A DNA stretch of 64,000 nt from Serratia entomophila (GTDB lineage Bacteria; Pseudomonadota; Gammaproteobacteria; Enterobacterales; Enterobacteriaceae), in NCBI RefSeq assembly GCF_021462285.1, contig NZ_CP082787.1, positions 496,001 through 560,000 on the forward strand, written 5' to 3'. The position numbers and the translations under genes were made by a program. Of the stretch, positions 41,491 through 50,093 are shown piece by piece. A model generated the notes under the pieces. The model was given only the letters and a program-made list of their open reading frames with translations. It was not told the origin of the DNA and searched no databases. Each line of letters begins with the position of its first letter. Position 1 is the first letter of the stretch.

Positions 41491-42141
41491 ATGAACGCTA
41501 ATCTGCTGCACGACATTATTTTCTACGTGATGTACGCCGCGCTGGCGATTGCGCTGGTGATCATTATCGAACGCACGCTGTACTTCGCCTACACCCAGCG
41601 CCAGGCGCGCCGCCTGGAACAGGCGCTGACGCCGGAGGTGCGCCGCGCCGCCGATCTGCCGGATGAGGTGACCCAGCGCAACAGCCTGCCGCTGGCGGTG
41701 ATCGTGCCGGTGCTGGAGCAGAAACACCGCGCCGGCGACCGCGAAGCGATCGGCGATCTGATCGACGCCCAGTACCTGCTGAGCAAGCCGCTGATGGCGC
41801 GCGGCCTGTGGCTGCTGGAAACCGTGGTCACCGCCGCGCCGCTGCTGGGGCTGCTGGGCACGGTGATGGGCATCATCGAAACCTTCAAGGCGCTGGCCGC
41901 GTCCGGCGTCTCCGAGCCGAGCCTGGTGTCGGCCGGCATGGGTACCGCGCTGTACGCCACCGGGCTGGGCATCGCCATCGCGCTGCTGTGCCTGGTGGGC
42001 AACAACTTCCTGCAGAGCCGCATGGAACGCATCAACGAACTGCTGAAGGTGCTGCTGATCCGCGCCGGCGCGCCGGCCAGCCGCCCGGAAAACGACGGCC
42101 GCGAGCAATGGGTTGACAGCGGGGCGCCGCGCTATGCCTAA
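41491..42141 (+). CDS. exbB: ExbB-type proton-channel subunit
   Basis: 216 residues of the ExbB/TolQ/MotA family with three transmembrane helices (about 7-25, 108-130, 150-172). LETVVTAAPLLGLLGTVMGIIETFKAL and GMGTALYATGLGIAIALLCLVGNNF, quoted only in part here, contain the conserved Gly/Thr of the proton path and the (E/D)-T-T-like segment. Works with ExbD and TonB of this operon. Its stop overlaps the next start by 8 bp, so ExbB and the phospholipase are translationally coupled. AAGAGGG stands before the ATG. Confidence 0.92.
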   Translation: MNANLLHDIIFYVMYAALAIALVIIIERTLYFAYTQRQARRLEQALTPEVRRAADLPDEVTQRNSLPLAVIVPVLEQKHRAGDREAIGDLIDAQYLLSKPLMARGLWLLETVVTAAPLLGLLGTVMGIIETFKALAASGVSEPSLVSAGMGTALYATGLGIAIALLCLVGNNFLQSRMERINELLKVLLIRAGAPASRPENDGREQWVDSGAPRYA

Positions 42142-43384
42142 TGGCCATCCATCACGGCGGCCGCTGGGCCGCCTTTATCGGGCATTGTGGGGCAGCTGTT
42201 TGTTGATATTGAGCCAGAGCGCCGCGGCGCGCTTTGAGATCCCCGGCTATGAGCTGGTCTATACCGCACCGGCGGAAACCGCGTTGCAGGCCGATGACCT
42301 GCGCAACACCGCCGAGGTGTGGCGGCAGATGTTCGATGCGGCGAAGACCCGCATCGATCTGGGGCAGTTTTACGTGGCGAACCAGAGCGGTTCGCTGCTG
42401 GACGGCGTGTTGCAGCATCTGAAAGCGGCCGGTGAGCGCGGGGTGAAAATCCGCTTCCTGATGGAAGAGAAGGGCGTGCGCCTCTCCACGCCGGAAACGC
42501 TGGAACAGCTGAAGGCGATCCCCAATCTGGAGCTGCGCATCATTCCTTACGCGCGGCTGAGCGGCGGCATACTGCACGCCAAGTATCTGCTGGTGGACGG
42601 CGAACAGGCGTTTGTCGGCAGCCAGAATTTCGACTGGCGCGCATTGGCGCACATTCACGAAACCGGGCTGCGCATCAGCGACGCCAGGGTGGTGGGGCAG
42701 ATCCAGACGATCTTCGAACAGGACTGGCAGGCCCAGGCGCTGCTGGCTCAGGATAAGCCGGTGCCGGCGCTGCCGTACCGGCCCGCCGCGGAAACGCCGC
42801 AGGGCAACTACCTGGCCGCCAGCCCGCGCGACTATAACCCGGCCGGGGTGATCGATTCGCAGGTGGAGCTGCCGCGCCTGTTGGCTAACGCCAAACAGCG
42901 GGTGCGGGTGCAGGTGATGGACTATGCGCCGTTATCCTATGGCGCACAGCACAGCCGGCCTTATTATGCGACCATCGACAATGCGCTGCGCGCGGCGGCG
43001 GCGCGAGGCGTGCACATCGAGCTGATGGTGGCCAACTGGAACACCAAAAAGCCGGATATCGCCTGGCTGAAGAGCCTGGCGCTGGTGCCTAACGTACAGA
43101 TCAAGGTGGTGACCATTCCGCCGGCCAGCGGCGGTTTTATTCCGTTCGCCCGGGTGATCCACAGCAAGCTGATGACCATCGACGGCGAAATCGCCTGGAT
43201 CGGCACCAGCAACTGGACCGGCGGCTATCTGGACAACTCGCGCAATTTGGAGCTGGTGCTGCACAGCGCGGCGATGAGCCAGCGGCTGGATACGCTGTAC
43301 AGCCAGCTGTGGGGCAGCGTCTACGCCGAACCGCTGAGGCTGGACTATGACTATCCGGCGCCGAAGCCGGGCGGCGAGTCCTGA
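42134..43384 (+). CDS. Periplasmic phospholipase D-family phosphodiesterase
   Basis: 416 residues; start at the ATG at 42134 inside the end of exbB. A signal peptide is evident (LLILSQSAAA, cleavage near residue 33). Two full HKD motifs are present: HAKYLLVDGEQAFVGSQNFD and HSKLMTIDGEIAWIGTSNWT, so the enzyme should be active on phosphodiesters (phospholipids, nucleic acids or teichoic-type polymers). The pairing with a TonB receptor and a private TonB/ExbBD is unusual and suggests processing of an imported or surface substrate. The specificity cannot be read from the sequence. Confidence 0.88.
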   Translation: MPNGHPSRRPLGRLYRALWGSCLLILSQSAAARFEIPGYELVYTAPAETALQADDLRNTAEVWRQMFDAAKTRIDLGQFYVANQSGSLLDGVLQHLKAAGERGVKIRFLMEEKGVRLSTPETLEQLKAIPNLELRIIPYARLSGGILHAKYLLVDGEQAFVGSQNFDWRALAHIHETGLRISDARVVGQIQTIFEQDWQAQALLAQDKPVPALPYRPAAETPQGNYLAASPRDYNPAGVIDSQVELPRLLANAKQRVRVQVMDYAPLSYGAQHSRPYYATIDNALRAAAARGVHIELMVANWNTKKPDIAWLKSLALVPNVQIKVVTIPPASGGFIPFARVIHSKLMTIDGEIAWIGTSNWTGGYLDNSRNLELVLHSAAMSQRLDTLYSQLWGSVYAEPLRLDYDYPAPKPGGES

Positions 43385-43421
43385 TTATCAGGGCGCGGTT
43401 TACCGCCGCGCCCGTGGTTTT

Positions 43422-44531
43422 TCACCGCTGCCAGCCGGCCTTTTCCAGCGCCGTCAGCAGCTGTTCGGCGCTCAATCCTTCCGCTCGATGGCCGTTGCCG
43501 CTGACGGTATTGGCCGCCAGCAGCGCATTCACGATAGCCTCTTCCACCGCCTCCGCCGCCGCGGCGAACAGCGCCGAAATATAGTCGTTGTTCAGCATGC
43601 GCAGCGGGGTGGTGAACGCCCCCTTGTTGGCGTAATCGGCGGGCGGCAGGCCGTCGTTGCCGGTGGCGAAGGCGATGAAGATGTCGCCGCTCGAGTCCTC
43701 GGTGCCGCCGCCGGTGCGGGCGATGCCGATGCCGGCGCGCTGCGCCAGCCGCGCGCACTGGTGCGGCAGCAGCGGCGCGTCGGTCGCCAGCGCCACCACG
43801 ATCGACCCCATGCCCGGGTGCGGCAGCTGCGGCTGGAACGGTGAATGAAGGTGCTTCAGATGCCGCCCCACCGGGTAGCCGCCCACCAGCAACGCATCAC
43901 GCTTGCCGTGGTTGGCTTGCACGATGGCGCCGACCGTCCAGCCGCCCTGCTCGGCGGGCAGACGCCGCGACGCGGTGCCGCTGCCGCCTTTGAATTCATG
44001 GCAGATCATACCGCTGCCGCCGCCCACCGCCCCTTCCTGCGGCAGGCCGTCGCCGGCCGCCGCCAACGCCTGGCGCACGTGCTCGGGTTTGACGTGGAAG
44101 CCGTTGATGTCGTTAAGCAAGCCGTCGAAGGTTTCCATCACCACCGGCATATTCCAGTACAGCCCCCGATCGTCTGCCGGCAGCGCTTCGCGCTCCAGTG
44201 CGATCAGGCTGTCGCGCACCACCCCCACGCTGTGGGTGTTGGTGAAGGCGATCGGGCTGGTCAGCAGGCCGGCTTCGCGCACCCATTCCAGGCCGGTGGC
44301 GTCGCCGTTGCCGTTCAGCACGTGCACGCCGGCAAAGCAGGGCGACCGGCGCGCCAGCCCGGCGCGCGGTTCAATCACCGTCACGCCGGTGCGCACGCTG
44401 CGGCCGTCCGCCAGATCGGCATGGATGCTGGCGTGGCCGACGCGCACGCCGGGCACGTCGGTGATGGCGTTAAGCGGGCCGGGCGTGCCCTGGCCGATGG
44501 TGATGCCCAGATCCTGCGCGCGTTGCGTCAT
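43422..44531 (-). CDS. DmpA/BapA-type aminopeptidase (peptidase family S58)
   Basis: 369 residues from the ATG at 44529-44531 (AAGGAGA 8 bp before; two more codons upstream are possible). The family is an Ntn hydrolase that self-cleaves before a Ser; PGMGSIVVALATDAPL contains this Ser. GVTVIEPR, NGNGDATGLEW, TNTHSVG and GAVGGGSGMICHEFKGGSG are the substrate-pocket motifs. DmpA enzymes release N-terminal D- or L-amino acids, and the BapA branch releases beta-alanine from beta-peptides such as carnosine. The neighbouring beta-alanine genes favour the second reading. No signal peptide is seen. Confidence 0.85.
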   Translation of the reverse strand: MTQRAQDLGITIGQGTPGPLNAITDVPGVRVGHASIHADLADGRSVRTGVTVIEPRAGLARRSPCFAGVHVLNGNGDATGLEWVREAGLLTSPIAFTNTHSVGVVRDSLIALEREALPADDRGLYWNMPVVMETFDGLLNDINGFHVKPEHVRQALAAAGDGLPQEGAVGGGSGMICHEFKGGSGTASRRLPAEQGGWTVGAIVQANHGKRDALLVGGYPVGRHLKHLHSPFQPQLPHPGMGSIVVALATDAPLLPHQCARLAQRAGIGIARTGGGTEDSSGDIFIAFATGNDGLPPADYANKGAFTTPLRMLNNDYISALFAAAAEAVEEAIVNALLAANTVSGNGHRAEGLSAEQLLTALEKAGWQR

Positions 44532-44533
44532 GG

Positions 44534-45910
44534 TCATTCTCCTTCTGGTGTAGGTTCAGCTAAGGGGGCCGGCTGGCGGCCGCGCATATAGCTCAGCGTC
44601 AGGCCAAAGCAGACGATGCCGGCAATGATAATAAAGTCTTTCGGGCTGCTGGCGATCAAAATCGTCCACAGCACGTACAGGCAGGCGAGCAGCGCTATCG
44701 CCACCGGCAGCGGCCACAGCGGCATCAGGTACGGGTGGTGGAAGCGCCGGCGGCGGCGGCTGATCAGCGCGGCGATCGCCATGATGATGTACACCAGCAG
44801 CAACAGGATCACGGTAAAGGAGGTCAGATCGCCGAGGTTGGAGCAAAACGCCAGCAGCGCCGAAGGCACGCCGAACAGCAGGGTGGCGACCCAGGGGGTG
44901 CCGAAGCGCGGGTGGATGATTTTCAGCGCCCGGTTGACCGCCGGCAGCCAGAAACCGTCGCGGCCGCTGGAGAACATCATGCGGCTGAACTGCGCCACGA
45001 TGGCGATGATGGCGTTGAACACCGACAGGTAAATCGCCCCGCTGACCACCCGCGCCAGCGTCGGCCCGCCGAGCTGGGTGACCACGTAGCCGACCGGATC
45101 GGCTTGCCTGGCCATTTCGCTCAGCGACGGCGAGCCGATCAGCAGCGCGGTGAAGGGCACCAGCTCGACCAGCACCACGATGAACAGCGTCAGCATAATG
45201 GCCAGCGCCATCGGCTTGCCCTGTTCGCGCATGTCTTCCGCCATATACACCGCCGCGCCGTAGCCGTTGTAGGAGAACAGCGCCACGCCGACCATCGCGA
45301 CGATCAGGGGCAGAGAAACCGGCGACAATACCCCTTGCTGATCCAGCATCACCGGCGCGGTGAGGATTGCGCTGCTCTGGTGCGGGTTGCTGAAGCCCAG
45401 CCAGGCGATCAGCGCCAGCACCGCCACTTCCACCACCAGGAACGCGCCGGTCAGCAGGGCGTTGGCCTTGATGTTGAAAATGGCGCAGGCCCCGCCGACC
45501 AGCACGGTGAGCATACCGGCGGTGGAGGCGTCAAAATCGCTGCCCAGCGCGGTGTTCAGGTAGGGCACAGCGCCGGTGGCCAGTACCGCCGGTACGAACA
45601 GCGATGCGCTGAGGATAAACAGATAGGTCTGCAGCCCGCACAGGGTGCCGAACAGCCGCTTGATGATGCTGTATTCGCCGCCGGCGCTGGGGTGTGCGGC
45701 ACCGAGTTCGGCATAGCACAGGGCGATGGCGGCGGCGACCAGGGCGGCTATCAGAAAAGAAAGGAACGCGCCGCTGCCGGCGCTGGCGATCGCCAGCGGG
45801 GCGATGACGAAGATCGAGCTGGCGGGCGTAACGCCGGAGGCGGTAATCATCACCACGTCGAGGACGCTGAGATTACCTTTGAAAGTCTGTTCTGCTGCGG
45901 GCTCTTTCAT
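44534..45910 (-). CDS. APC-family amino-acid permease (BauD-like)
   Basis: 458 residues, about 12 transmembrane helices. The N-terminus FKGNLSVLDVVMITASGVTP and VVLVELVPFTALLIGSPSL are APC features (unwound helix 1 and helix 6). Start at the ATG at 45908-45910 with GGAG before it. The stop overlaps the peptidase start. By position it imports beta-alanine or a beta-alanyl peptide, as BauD in the Pseudomonas bau cluster. Confidence 0.82.
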   Translation of the reverse strand: MKEPAAEQTFKGNLSVLDVVMITASGVTPASSIFVIAPLAIASAGSGAFLSFLIAALVAAAIALCYAELGAAHPSAGGEYSIIKRLFGTLCGLQTYLFILSASLFVPAVLATGAVPYLNTALGSDFDASTAGMLTVLVGGACAIFNIKANALLTGAFLVVEVAVLALIAWLGFSNPHQSSAILTAPVMLDQQGVLSPVSLPLIVAMVGVALFSYNGYGAAVYMAEDMREQGKPMALAIMLTLFIVVLVELVPFTALLIGSPSLSEMARQADPVGYVVTQLGGPTLARVVSGAIYLSVFNAIIAIVAQFSRMMFSSGRDGFWLPAVNRALKIIHPRFGTPWVATLLFGVPSALLAFCSNLGDLTSFTVILLLLVYIIMAIAALISRRRRRFHHPYLMPLWPLPVAIALLACLYVLWTILIASSPKDFIIIAGIVCFGLTLSYMRGRQPAPLAEPTPEGE

Positions 45911-46038
45911 TGTGAATGACTCCATTAACGCGTTAGTGAGTTGTTTTTGCTGTCGGGCACTGTGCAGGAATTAAATGGAGCGCGCGGATCCCAAGCCGCA
46001 GCCGGAAATCCATGGGGGATAGTCTTGTTGGCCTCCCC

Positions 46039-47541
46039 TTAGCCAGACGGGAAGCTGAAGCTGGCGTGCCGGGCGTCGCCGGATGAAGGCCAGCGTTGGG
46101 TAATGGTTTTGCGTTTGGTGTAGAACCTGACCGCGTCTGGGCCATAGGCATGCAGATCGCCAAACAGCGAGCGTTTCCAGCCGCCAAACGAGTGGTAGGC
46201 CACCGGCACCGGCAGCGCGACGTTGATCCCCACCATGCCGACCTGAATGCGGCTGGAGAAGTGGCGCGCCGCCTCGCCGTCGCGGGTGAACAGGCAGGTG
46301 CCGTTGCCGTATTCGTGGGCGTCGATCAGGTCCATCGCCTCCTGCAGCCGGTTGACGCGCACCACGCCCAGCACCGGGCCGAAGATCTCCTCCTGATAAA
46401 TCCGCATGCCGGGCGTAACCCGGTCGAACAGCGTCGGGCCGAGGAAATAGCCCGCGCCGGGCCGCCCGTCGGCGCCCTGCACCTGCAGTTGCCGCCCATC
46501 GACCAGCAGCTCGGCGCCTTCGGCCACGCCCTGATCGATATAACCTTTGACCTTCTGGTAATGCTGCAGGGTGACCAGCGGCCCCATATCGTTGCCGCTG
46601 TCGTTGCCCGGCCCGACGCGCATTGCGGCCATCTGTCGGCGCAGCCCGGCGATCAACGCCGCGGCGGTGTCGTCGCCCACCGCCACCACCAGCGGAATGG
46701 CCATGCAGCGCTGGCCGCAGGAGCCGAAGGCCGCGCCCATCAGCGCGCTGACCGCGCCGGCGATATCGGCGTCCGGCAGCACCACCGCATGATTCTTGGC
46801 GCCGCCCAGCGCCTGCACCCGTTTGTTCTGGCCGCAGCCGGTGTGATAGACGTGCTCCGCCACCGGCGTCGAGCCGACGAAGCTGACGGCCTTGACGCGA
46901 TCGTCATGCAGCAGCGTTTCCACCGCTTCGCGATCGCCGTTGACCACGTTCAGCACCCCCGGCGGCAGCCCGGCCTCCGACGCCAACCGGGCGATATACA
47001 GCGTAGAGGAGGGCACGCGTTCGGAGGGTTTCAGCACGAAGGTATTGCCGCAGGCTACCGCCATCGGCCACATCCACAGCGGCACCATCGCCGGGAAGTT
47101 GAACGGCGTAATGCCCGCCACCACCCCCAGCGGCTGGAACTCGCTCCAGCTGTCGATGCCCGGTCCCGCGTCCTTGCTGTGCTCGCCTTTCAGCAGCTCC
47201 GGCGCGTAGCCGGCGTATTCGATGTTCTCGATGCCGCGCTGCAGTTCGCCCATGGCGTCGCTGTGCACCTTGCCGTGTTCGGCGGTGATCAGGCGGCAGA
47301 TGGCGTCGGCATGCTGTTCCAGCAAGGTCTTGAGCTTCAGCATGATGCGCGCGCGCTTCAGCGGCGGGGTGTCGCGCCAGGCCGGGTAAGCCCGTTCGGC
47401 GGCGGCGATTGCCCGCTCCACCGTGGCGCGGTCCGCCAGCTGCACTTCCTGCCGCGATTGGCCGGTGGCCGGATCGAACACCGGCTGGCTGCGGGCGCCG
47501 CCGTTGGCGGATTCCCCGTTGATCCAATGGGCAATGGTCAT
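46039..47541 (-). CDS. mmsA: (Methyl)malonate-semialdehyde dehydrogenase, CoA-acylating
   Basis: 500 residues. MmsA/BauC family: LGVVAGITPFNFPAMVPLWM, KPSERVPSS, the catalytic Cys in GQRCMAIPL (about residue 286) and the C-terminal FGDLHAYGPDAVRFYTKRKT. It converts malonate semialdehyde (from beta-alanine) to acetyl-CoA, or methylmalonate semialdehyde to propionyl-CoA. The transaminase gene lies 12 bp upstream on the same strand, which points to the beta-alanine role. Confidence 0.92.
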   Translation of the reverse strand: MTIAHWINGESANGGARSQPVFDPATGQSRQEVQLADRATVERAIAAAERAYPAWRDTPPLKRARIMLKLKTLLEQHADAICRLITAEHGKVHSDAMGELQRGIENIEYAGYAPELLKGEHSKDAGPGIDSWSEFQPLGVVAGITPFNFPAMVPLWMWPMAVACGNTFVLKPSERVPSSTLYIARLASEAGLPPGVLNVVNGDREAVETLLHDDRVKAVSFVGSTPVAEHVYHTGCGQNKRVQALGGAKNHAVVLPDADIAGAVSALMGAAFGSCGQRCMAIPLVVAVGDDTAAALIAGLRRQMAAMRVGPGNDSGNDMGPLVTLQHYQKVKGYIDQGVAEGAELLVDGRQLQVQGADGRPGAGYFLGPTLFDRVTPGMRIYQEEIFGPVLGVVRVNRLQEAMDLIDAHEYGNGTCLFTRDGEAARHFSSRIQVGMVGINVALPVPVAYHSFGGWKRSLFGDLHAYGPDAVRFYTKRKTITQRWPSSGDARHASFSFPSG

Positions 47542-47553
47542 GGCGTTTTCTCC

Positions 47554-48894
47554 TTATTCGGTGGCGTTAATGGCGTCGCCGAGGGCGTTGATCAGCGCAT
47601 CGATCTGCGCTTCGCTGCTGATGAACGGCGGCGCCAGCTGCAGGGTGTCGCCGCCGTAGCGCACGTAGAACCCCTTATCCCAGCAGCGCATCGCCGCTTC
47701 ATAAGGCCGGCGCGCCGGCTCGCCCGGCCGCGCCGCCAGCGTAATGCCCGCCGCCAGGCCGAGGTTGCGGATGTCGCTGATGTGCCGACAGCCCTGCAGG
47801 CTATGCACCGCCCGCTCAAAATAGGGCGCCAGCGCCTGCACGCGCTCCACCATATGTTCGCGCTGAATGATATCCAGCGTCGCCAGCCCGACGGCGCAGC
47901 CGACCGGATGGGCGGAATAGGTGTAACCGTGCGGGAATTCGAGCTGATATTCAGGTTCGTCGGTGGCCATAAAGGTCTGGTAAATATCCGGCCGCACCAC
48001 CACCGCGCCCATCGGCTGCGCGCCGTTGGTCACCTGCTTGGCGATATTCATGATGTCCGGCGTCACGCCGAACGCTTCGGCGCCGGTCAGCGCGCCGCAG
48101 CGGCCGAAGGCGGTGATCACTTCGTCGAAAATCAGCAGGATGTTGTGCTGGGTGCAGATCTCGCGGATGCGCTGCAGGTAGCCGACCGGCGGCACTATCA
48201 CCCCGGCGGAGCCGGAGAAGGGTTCGACGATCACCGCGGCGATGGTCGAGGCGTCGCGCAGCGCGATAATGCGGTTCAGCTCCTCCGCCAGTTCGGCGCC
48301 CTGCTGCGGCATGCCGCGCGAAAAGGCATTGCTGGCCAGCAGGGTGTGCGGCAGATGGTCGGCTTCGGCGCCGGCGCCGAACGCCTTGCGGTTGCCGGCG
48401 ATGCCGCCGACCGAAATGCCGCCGAAGTTAACCCCGTGATAGCCTTTTTCCCGGCCGATAAAGCAGGTTTTGCCGGCCTGACCTTTGGCCCGCCAGTAAG
48501 CGCGCGCCATTTTCAGCGAGGTGTCGGCCGCCTCCGAGCCGGAGCCGGTGAAAAACACGTGATCCAGCCCGGCCGGAGTCATCGTTTTAATCTTGTTGGC
48601 CAGCTCAAAGGAGAGCGCATGGCCGAATTGAAACGCCGGCGAATAATCCAGCTGCGCCAGCTGGCGCTGAGCGGCGTCGGTAATTTCCTGGCGGCCATGC
48701 CCCAATCCGCAGCACCACAGCCCGGACAGCCCGTCAAAAATCTTGCGGCCGTCCTGGCTGGTATAATAAACCCCCTCAGCCCGGCTGATGATGCGCGGGT
48801 TGGCTTTAAAATTTCTATTACCGGTAAAAGGCATCCAGTGCGCCTCTAACCATTCGGCATCGAGTCTATTAATCGGGTGATTTTCAGCAGCCAT
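47554..48894 (-). CDS. bauA: Beta-alanine:pyruvate transaminase (BauA-like)
   Basis: 446 residues from the ATG at 48892-48894 (GGAGG six bases before). Class III PLP enzyme; it follows Pseudomonas BauA over long stretches: EWLEAHWMPFTGNRNF, HVFFTGSGSEAADTSLKMAR, FDEVITAFGRCGALTGAEAF and NIAKQVTNGAQPMGAV with the PLP Lys. Transfers the amino group of beta-alanine to pyruvate, giving malonate semialdehyde for the next enzyme. First gene of the leftward operon bauA-mmsA-permease-peptidase. Confidence 0.9.
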   Translation of the reverse strand: MAAENHPINRLDAEWLEAHWMPFTGNRNFKANPRIISRAEGVYYTSQDGRKIFDGLSGLWCCGLGHGRQEITDAAQRQLAQLDYSPAFQFGHALSFELANKIKTMTPAGLDHVFFTGSGSEAADTSLKMARAYWRAKGQAGKTCFIGREKGYHGVNFGGISVGGIAGNRKAFGAGAEADHLPHTLLASNAFSRGMPQQGAELAEELNRIIALRDASTIAAVIVEPFSGSAGVIVPPVGYLQRIREICTQHNILLIFDEVITAFGRCGALTGAEAFGVTPDIMNIAKQVTNGAQPMGAVVVRPDIYQTFMATDEPEYQLEFPHGYTYSAHPVGCAVGLATLDIIQREHMVERVQALAPYFERAVHSLQGCRHISDIRNLGLAAGITLAARPGEPARRPYEAAMRCWDKGFYVRYGGDTLQLAPPFISSEAQIDALINALGDAINATE

Positions 48895-49029
48895 GTTTTC
48901 CTCCGGACAGGAAAATAATGTCGATATATTCAATAACCTGAAGTGTTAATGAAATGTTGTGCAAAATTGACTATGTTCCGCTTCTTCTCTAATGTGAATA
49001 ATCATATGTCGAAACTTACTTAAGGTTTT

Positions 49030-49959
49030 ATGCAAGTAAAAAAGCGCGCGCTGCTGGGGCAATTGTCGGATATGGATCTGCGTTTGCTGCGGGTATTCAA
49101 AGCGGTGGTCGACTGCGGCGGCATGAGCGCCGCCGAGCTGGAGCTGAATATCAGCCTGTCGACCATCAGCAAGCACATCAAGGACCTGGAGCAACGGCTG
49201 GGGCTGACGCTGTGCCAGCGCGGGCGCGAGGGCTTTGCGGTTACCGATGAGGGGCTGCTTATCTACCAGGAAACCGTCAACCTGCTGGCGGCCACCGAGG
49301 CGTTCCGCCGCGGGGTGGACGAGGTGCACCAGCGCATGGGCGGCCAGCTGCACGTGGCGATATTCGACCATACGGTCAGCAACCCGCAGGCGCAAATAGG
49401 CCGGGCGATCGCCTTATTCAGCGAGCGCGCGCCGGAGGTTTCTTTGCAAATGTACGTTGAGCCGATTAATACCATCGAGCGCGGGGTAATTGACGGCCAA
49501 TTCCAAATCGGCATTATTCCCATGCACCGCAGTGCGGAAAGTTTAGCTTATAGTTCGTTATTTAATGAGAGGATGTTCTTATATTGCGGCGCACAGCATG
49601 AGTTATTTTCCGCCAGTCACGACGCGTTAAATTGGGATCTATTGCACAATTACGCCTTTGCCGGATTAGGCTATCATTCGCCGAATATGGAATTAAGCCT
49701 GCAGCAGCATTTGCACCGTAAGGCGACGGGGTTTGCCCAGGAATCTATTGCTACCTTAATCCTTTCCGGCAAGTACGTCGGCTTTTTACCGGATCACTAT
49801 GCGGCCTTTTTTGTCGCGCAGAATATGATGCGGGCAATAAAACCGGCGCTGTTCCGCTACCACTGCGAGTATTCCAGCGTGCTGCGGCGCTCGCCGATCC
49901 CGCAGCGGGTGGTGAAGCTGTTCCACGAGTGCCTGCTGGCGGCCCATGGAACAGCCTAG
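49030..49959 (+). CDS. LysR-family regulator of the beta-alanine cluster (BauR-like)
   Basis: 309 residues with an N-terminal winged helix (LSDMDLRLLRVFKAVVDCGG, then ISLSTISKHIKDLEQRLG). It diverges from bauA over 135 bp of AT-rich sequence, the geometry of P. aeruginosa bauR-bauA. Probable activator in response to beta-alanine. The C-terminal domain is of the co-inducer type. AAGG precedes the ATG. Confidence 0.85.
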   Translation: MQVKKRALLGQLSDMDLRLLRVFKAVVDCGGMSAAELELNISLSTISKHIKDLEQRLGLTLCQRGREGFAVTDEGLLIYQETVNLLAATEAFRRGVDEVHQRMGGQLHVAIFDHTVSNPQAQIGRAIALFSERAPEVSLQMYVEPINTIERGVIDGQFQIGIIPMHRSAESLAYSSLFNERMFLYCGAQHELFSASHDALNWDLLHNYAFAGLGYHSPNMELSLQQHLHRKATGFAQESIATLILSGKYVGFLPDHYAAFFVAQNMMRAIKPALFRYHCEYSSVLRRSPIPQRVVKLFHECLLAAHGTA

Positions 49960-49962
49960 CCT

Positions 49963-50055
49963 TTACTGGTCTTTCTTCTTGCCGAAAATCTTGAGCAGTA
50001 CGCCAACCAGAATGCCGATTGCGATGCCGGTGAAAATCCAGCTGATGATACCCAT
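49963..50055 (-). CDS. 30-residue single-helix membrane microprotein
   Basis: Translates as MGIISWIFTGIAIGILVGVL and then LKIFGKKKDQ. One transmembrane helix (about residues 5-24, with GxxxG-like spacing of small residues) followed by a short Lys-rich cytoplasmic tail. GGGAGA stands before the ATG. It lies between the LysR gene (stop 3 bp away, convergent) and the Fe-alcohol dehydrogenase. Unknown function; such proteins often regulate a larger membrane complex. Confidence 0.72.
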   Translation of the reverse strand: MGIISWIFTGIAIGILVGVLLKIFGKKKDQ

Positions 50056-50093
50056 GTCCGATCTCCCGCTATTGCTTTGATCTGATTATATAA

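Noticed and set aside
39237..41516. A 759-codon antisense frame over the TonB-dependent receptor
   Set aside because: Shadow of the receptor gene's third-position GC bias; low-complexity Arg/Val/Ala/His translation without domains.
46096..48849. A 917-codon open frame on the + strand opposite the MmsA and transaminase genes
   Set aside because: Antisense shadow in GC-rich DNA: composition dominated by His, Arg, Ala and Gly, no ribosome site, and the opposite strand carries two well-recognised enzymes.
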